A DNA stretch of 8,175 nt from JBEKLJ01 sp050010255. Its GTDB lineage: Bacteria > Acidobacteriota > Terriglobia > Bryobacterales > Bryobacteraceae. Both the position numbers and the translations under genes were made by a program. The stretch is from positions 1-8,175 of the forward strand of contig JBEKLJ010000160.1 of NCBI GenBank assembly GCA_050010255.1, read 5' to 3'. The notes beneath the pieces were generated by a model. It was given only the letters and a program-made list of their open reading frames with translations, searched no databases and was not told the DNA's origin. Shown here piece by piece: positions 5,969-8,175 of the stretch. The first letter of the stretch is position 1. Each line of letters begins with the position of its first letter.

Positions 5969-7759
5969 ATGCGGGGGTGGATAGCTCCCTCGGTGGTTGC
6001 TGGCGTGGTACTCGCTCTTGCCCTGTACCTGGGACACACGCTGGCAGCGCACGATGCTTCCCACATCCGGCACGCGACGCAGATGATGGTGGCCGACGCG
6101 GCGGGCGATGTCACCGAGGCGGTGGGCTCAAGGATCCTGGGGCTGGTCCGGATGGCGCGCCGCTGGGAGGTGCGCGGGCAGCGCGCGCCGGAGGAGTGGG
6201 CACTGGACGCCCAGCTCCAGGTAGCGCACCTGCGGGGCTACTATGCGTTAGGCTGGCTGGACCCATCCGGGCGCGTCCGTTCGGTGGTGGGACCGGACGC
6301 TGCTGCGCCCGTCATTGACGCCGCGGCGCTGGCGCCGACCATCGCGCTGGCGCAGTCCAGCCGCCAGGCCGTGCTCAGCCCCTGGTTCGGGTTGCCGGAT
6401 CGAACGGCAGCCGTGGCGGCTGTGGTCCCCCTTTTCTCCGGAGGTTCTTACGCCGGGTGCACTGTGGGTGTGTTCCGCCTTTCGGCGGTGCTCGACACCG
6501 CCGCTACCGGCCTGGGAGACTACTCCGTCGAGCTGATGGCGGGGACCGGGCGTGTGGGCCGCTACGCTGGCCCGAACCGAGCGGGTGAGGTGTGGGCAAG
6601 CACCGCTCCCGTCCGGCTCTACAACGCGTCCTGGACGGTTCGCGTATGGCCTGGGGAGCCGACGCTCGCGGTCCAGCGACGCGAGCTGCCGCTGGTGGTC
6701 GTCATCGCGGGCCTGCTGCTGGCGGCGCTTGGCGCAGCGGCAGTGCGGCTCGGGCAGACCGCCGCCCGGCGCGCGCGTCAGGCCGAGGACGCCAACCGCG
6801 AGCTAGGGCGCGAGATCGCGGAGCGTGAGCTGGCCCAGGAAGCCTTGGCGCGTGCCCGGGACGAGCTGGAGTTGCGCATCGCGGAGCGCACGGCCGAGCT
6901 GGCCGCGGCAAACGCCGAGCTGAGGGCGCAGATGGCGGAGCGCCAGCGGTTCCAGGAACAACTTATACAATCCCAGAAGATGGAGGCCGTGGGCCGGCTG
7001 GCCGGCGGGCTGGCGCACGATCTGAACAATGTGCTCACCGTCATCGCCGCCTACGCGGAACAGGTCCACCAGGACCCCGGGGTTACGAGTGCGGTGCGGG
7101 AGCAGGCAGCCGAGATCCTGGCCTCGATCGAGCGCGCCGGCGCGCTCACCACTCGCCTGCTCGCCGTCGGCCGGCGTCAGAAGCTTCAGCCGCAGCGCGT
7201 CGATCTCAGCGCGCTCGTGCTCGGCACGGAGGACCTGCTGCGCCAGTTGGTGGGCGCGGACATTGACTTGAAGATCAGCACGGGCAGTGGGCCGGAGACG
7301 ATCCTGGCCGACCCGCGCCAGATCGAGCAGGTGATCCTGAACTTGGTGATCAACGCGCGCGATGCGATGCCGCGCGGCGGCCGCCTGACCCTCCAGACCG
7401 GGCACGCCGAGATTAACGGCCACGGGGCCGGTGAGCTGGCGCCCGGCCGTTATGCCCAGCTCATCGTCAGCGACACCGGCACGGGCATGACGCCCGAGGT
7501 CCAGAGCCACCTCTTCGAGCCTTTCTTCACCACCAAGGAGCCGGGCAAGGGCACCGGCCTGGGGCTCTCGACCGCCTACGGCATCGTCAAGCAGAGCGGG
7601 GGAGCCATCCTGGTGGAGACCGAGCCGGGCCGGGGCTCGAGATTCGCCGTCTGCCTGCCTACGGCGGGCGGTAGCGCGGAGAGCCCGGCCATTCCACACG
7701 GGCCTGATCGTCCCCCGATGGACGTAGCGGCTCAGATTCCCGTCAGCTCGAAGTCGTAA
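5969..7759 (+). CDS. Membrane sensor histidine kinase with CHASE-like periplasmic domain
   Basis: A 596-residue two-component sensor kinase. A first membrane helix (about residues 7-24) and a second (about 241-260) bracket a periplasmic region of some 215 residues. Its segments YALGWLDPSGRVRSVVGP and VAAVVPLFSGGSYAGCTVGVFRLSAVLD resemble a CHASE ligand-sensing domain. A long charged coiled coil (about 267-334) leads to the dimerisation helix with phospho-acceptor H350 in GGLAHDLNNVLTVI. The ATPase domain shows N box NLVINARDAM (N462), G1 box DTGTGM (D502), F box FEPFF (516-520) and G2 box KGTGLGLS (527-534), all intact, so it should be active. HDLNN marks it as an HDFNN-type (HPK4-like) kinase. 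The start is the ATG at 5969, preceded by GGAG seven bases upstream; the ATG at 5933 and GTG at 5906 are alternatives, but the codons there are unlike the gene. No receiver domain and no response regulator are present. The stop overlaps the convergent rhamnosidase gene by 28 bp. Confidence 0.92.
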   Translation: MRGWIAPSVVAGVVLALALYLGHTLAAHDASHIRHATQMMVADAAGDVTEAVGSRILGLVRMARRWEVRGQRAPEEWALDAQLQVAHLRGYYALGWLDPSGRVRSVVGPDAAAPVIDAAALAPTIALAQSSRQAVLSPWFGLPDRTAAVAAVVPLFSGGSYAGCTVGVFRLSAVLDTAATGLGDYSVELMAGTGRVGRYAGPNRAGEVWASTAPVRLYNASWTVRVWPGEPTLAVQRRELPLVVVIAGLLLAALGAAAVRLGQTAARRARQAEDANRELGREIAERELAQEALARARDELELRIAERTAELAAANAELRAQMAERQRFQEQLIQSQKMEAVGRLAGGLAHDLNNVLTVIAAYAEQVHQDPGVTSAVREQAAEILASIERAGALTTRLLAVGRRQKLQPQRVDLSALVLGTEDLLRQLVGADIDLKISTGSGPETILADPRQIEQVILNLVINARDAMPRGGRLTLQTGHAEINGHGAGELAPGRYAQLIVSDTGTGMTPEVQSHLFEPFFTTKEPGKGTGLGLSTAYGIVKQSGGAILVETEPGRGSRFAVCLPTAGGSAESPAIPHGPDRPPMDVAAQIPVSSKS

Positions 7760-8175
7760 GTGCCCGAACCGGCGGTGAGAACCACCTCGCTCTTGTTGTC
7801 CGTTGCCGCCGACAGACCCGCGACGCCCGGCTGGTAAGCACTGTTCTTCCAGACCACCTGGCCCGACTCCTGTATGACGATGTCGTCGAGACCCAGCTTC
7901 GGGATCACGATCTGTGCGGTGCTGCCGACCGGGACCGTGACCTGAAGCCGCAGGCCGCTCTCGGTGCGGCGCCAGGAGGCGGCCAGGGTCCCGCGCAGCG
8001 TCTCGATCGAACCAGACGCCCATGCCAGGTCCCGGACCACGCGCGGCTGGATGCGCACGCGCTCGAAGCCCGGCGCCTGCGGGTCGGGATTGATGCCGGC
8101 CAGGGCATTGTAGAACCATGCGCCCACGCTGCCGAACATGGGGTGGTTGTGCGAGTTCATCGACGGCCCGGTCTT
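7732..8175 (-). CDS. GH78 alpha-L-rhamnosidase, C-terminal part (runs off the right edge)
   Basis: The last 147 residues of a glycoside hydrolase family 78 enzyme, which removes terminal alpha-L-rhamnose from plant polysaccharides, flavonoid glycosides or bacterial glycans by an inverting mechanism. The fragment opens with the signature SHNHPMFGSVGAWFYNALAGINPDPQAPGFERVRIQPR: the final helix of the (alpha/alpha)6 barrel and the link to the C-terminal beta-sandwich. The latter follows with LAWASGSIETLRGTLAASWRR and LRLQVTVPVGSTAQIVIPKLG, typical of the Bac_rhamnosid_C domain. The catalytic carboxylates lie upstream, beyond the window. The frame is open through the edge (KTGPS precedes the first internal Met at 8160), so the gene is cut by the window and not truncated. 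A C-terminal extension (residues about 100-147) continues as a beta-rich segment. The 3' end overlaps the kinase gene tail to tail. Confidence 0.92.
   Translation of the reverse strand, partial: KTGPSMNSHNHPMFGSVGAWFYNALAGINPDPQAPGFERVRIQPRVVRDLAWASGSIETLRGTLAASWRRTESGLRLQVTVPVGSTAQIVIPKLGLDDIVIQESGQVVWKNSAYQPGVAGLSAATDNKSEVVLTAGSGTYDFELTGI

Noticed and set aside
6803..8119. 438-residue minus-strand reading frame opposite the kinase
   Set aside because: It is antisense to conserved kinase boxes and is in a different frame from the rhamnosidase; a high-GC shadow.
1..8175. CRISPR arrays, tRNA or rRNA genes, transposases or insertion-sequence ends
   Set aside because: I looked for regularly spaced repeats, cloverleaf-like segments and transposase motifs on both strands and found none.

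Overview
This is a GC-rich bacterial chromosomal window with dense, short-spaced genes. Nothing in it gives a firm taxonomic marker. The mix of a DUF3108 envelope protein, a GH78 rhamnosidase, a CHASE-type sensor kinase, a VapBC module beside pheS and short-leader promoters with TATNAT-like -10 boxes is the style of soil Acidobacteriota (Solibacter/Bryobacter type). That placement is an inference from family content and not a demonstration.

Layout. From about 4850 down to 1, everything reads on the minus strand. In transcription order the genes are: a polytopic membrane glycosyltransferase (4845-3349), a class I SAM methyltransferase (3295-2627), a GT2 glycosyltransferase (2611-1841), a 230-bp gap with a GC-rich hairpin, an all-helical protein of unknown function (1610-1137), a VapB/VapC toxin-antitoxin pair (1102-866 and 869-438, overlapping by 4 bp), and the 5' part of pheS (398 to the left edge). 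To the right, reading plus from the divergent region around 4850-4927, are a secreted DUF3108 protein (4928-5704) and a membrane sensor histidine kinase (5969-7759). The right edge holds the 3' end of a minus-strand GH78 alpha-L-rhamnosidase, whose stop end overlaps the kinase stop end by 28 bp.

How the genes may work together. The membrane glycosyltransferase, methyltransferase and GT2 form a tight same-strand group that plausibly builds or modifies a polyprenyl-linked or envelope glycan, with the divergent DUF3108 protein acting in the periplasm. VapBC is a self-contained growth-control module with a candidate inverted-repeat operator just upstream of and overlapping the vapB start. It sits 39 bp before the essential pheS on the same strand. 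The kinase has no response regulator in the window, and its output is unknown.

Most of the window is ordinary chromosomal content and I see no clearly novel multi-gene system. The points most worth a second look are the VapB operator and possible leaderless start, the TA module directly upstream of pheS, the kinase that ends where a receiver domain would often begin and overlaps the rhamnosidase gene, and the unassigned 157-aa protein.
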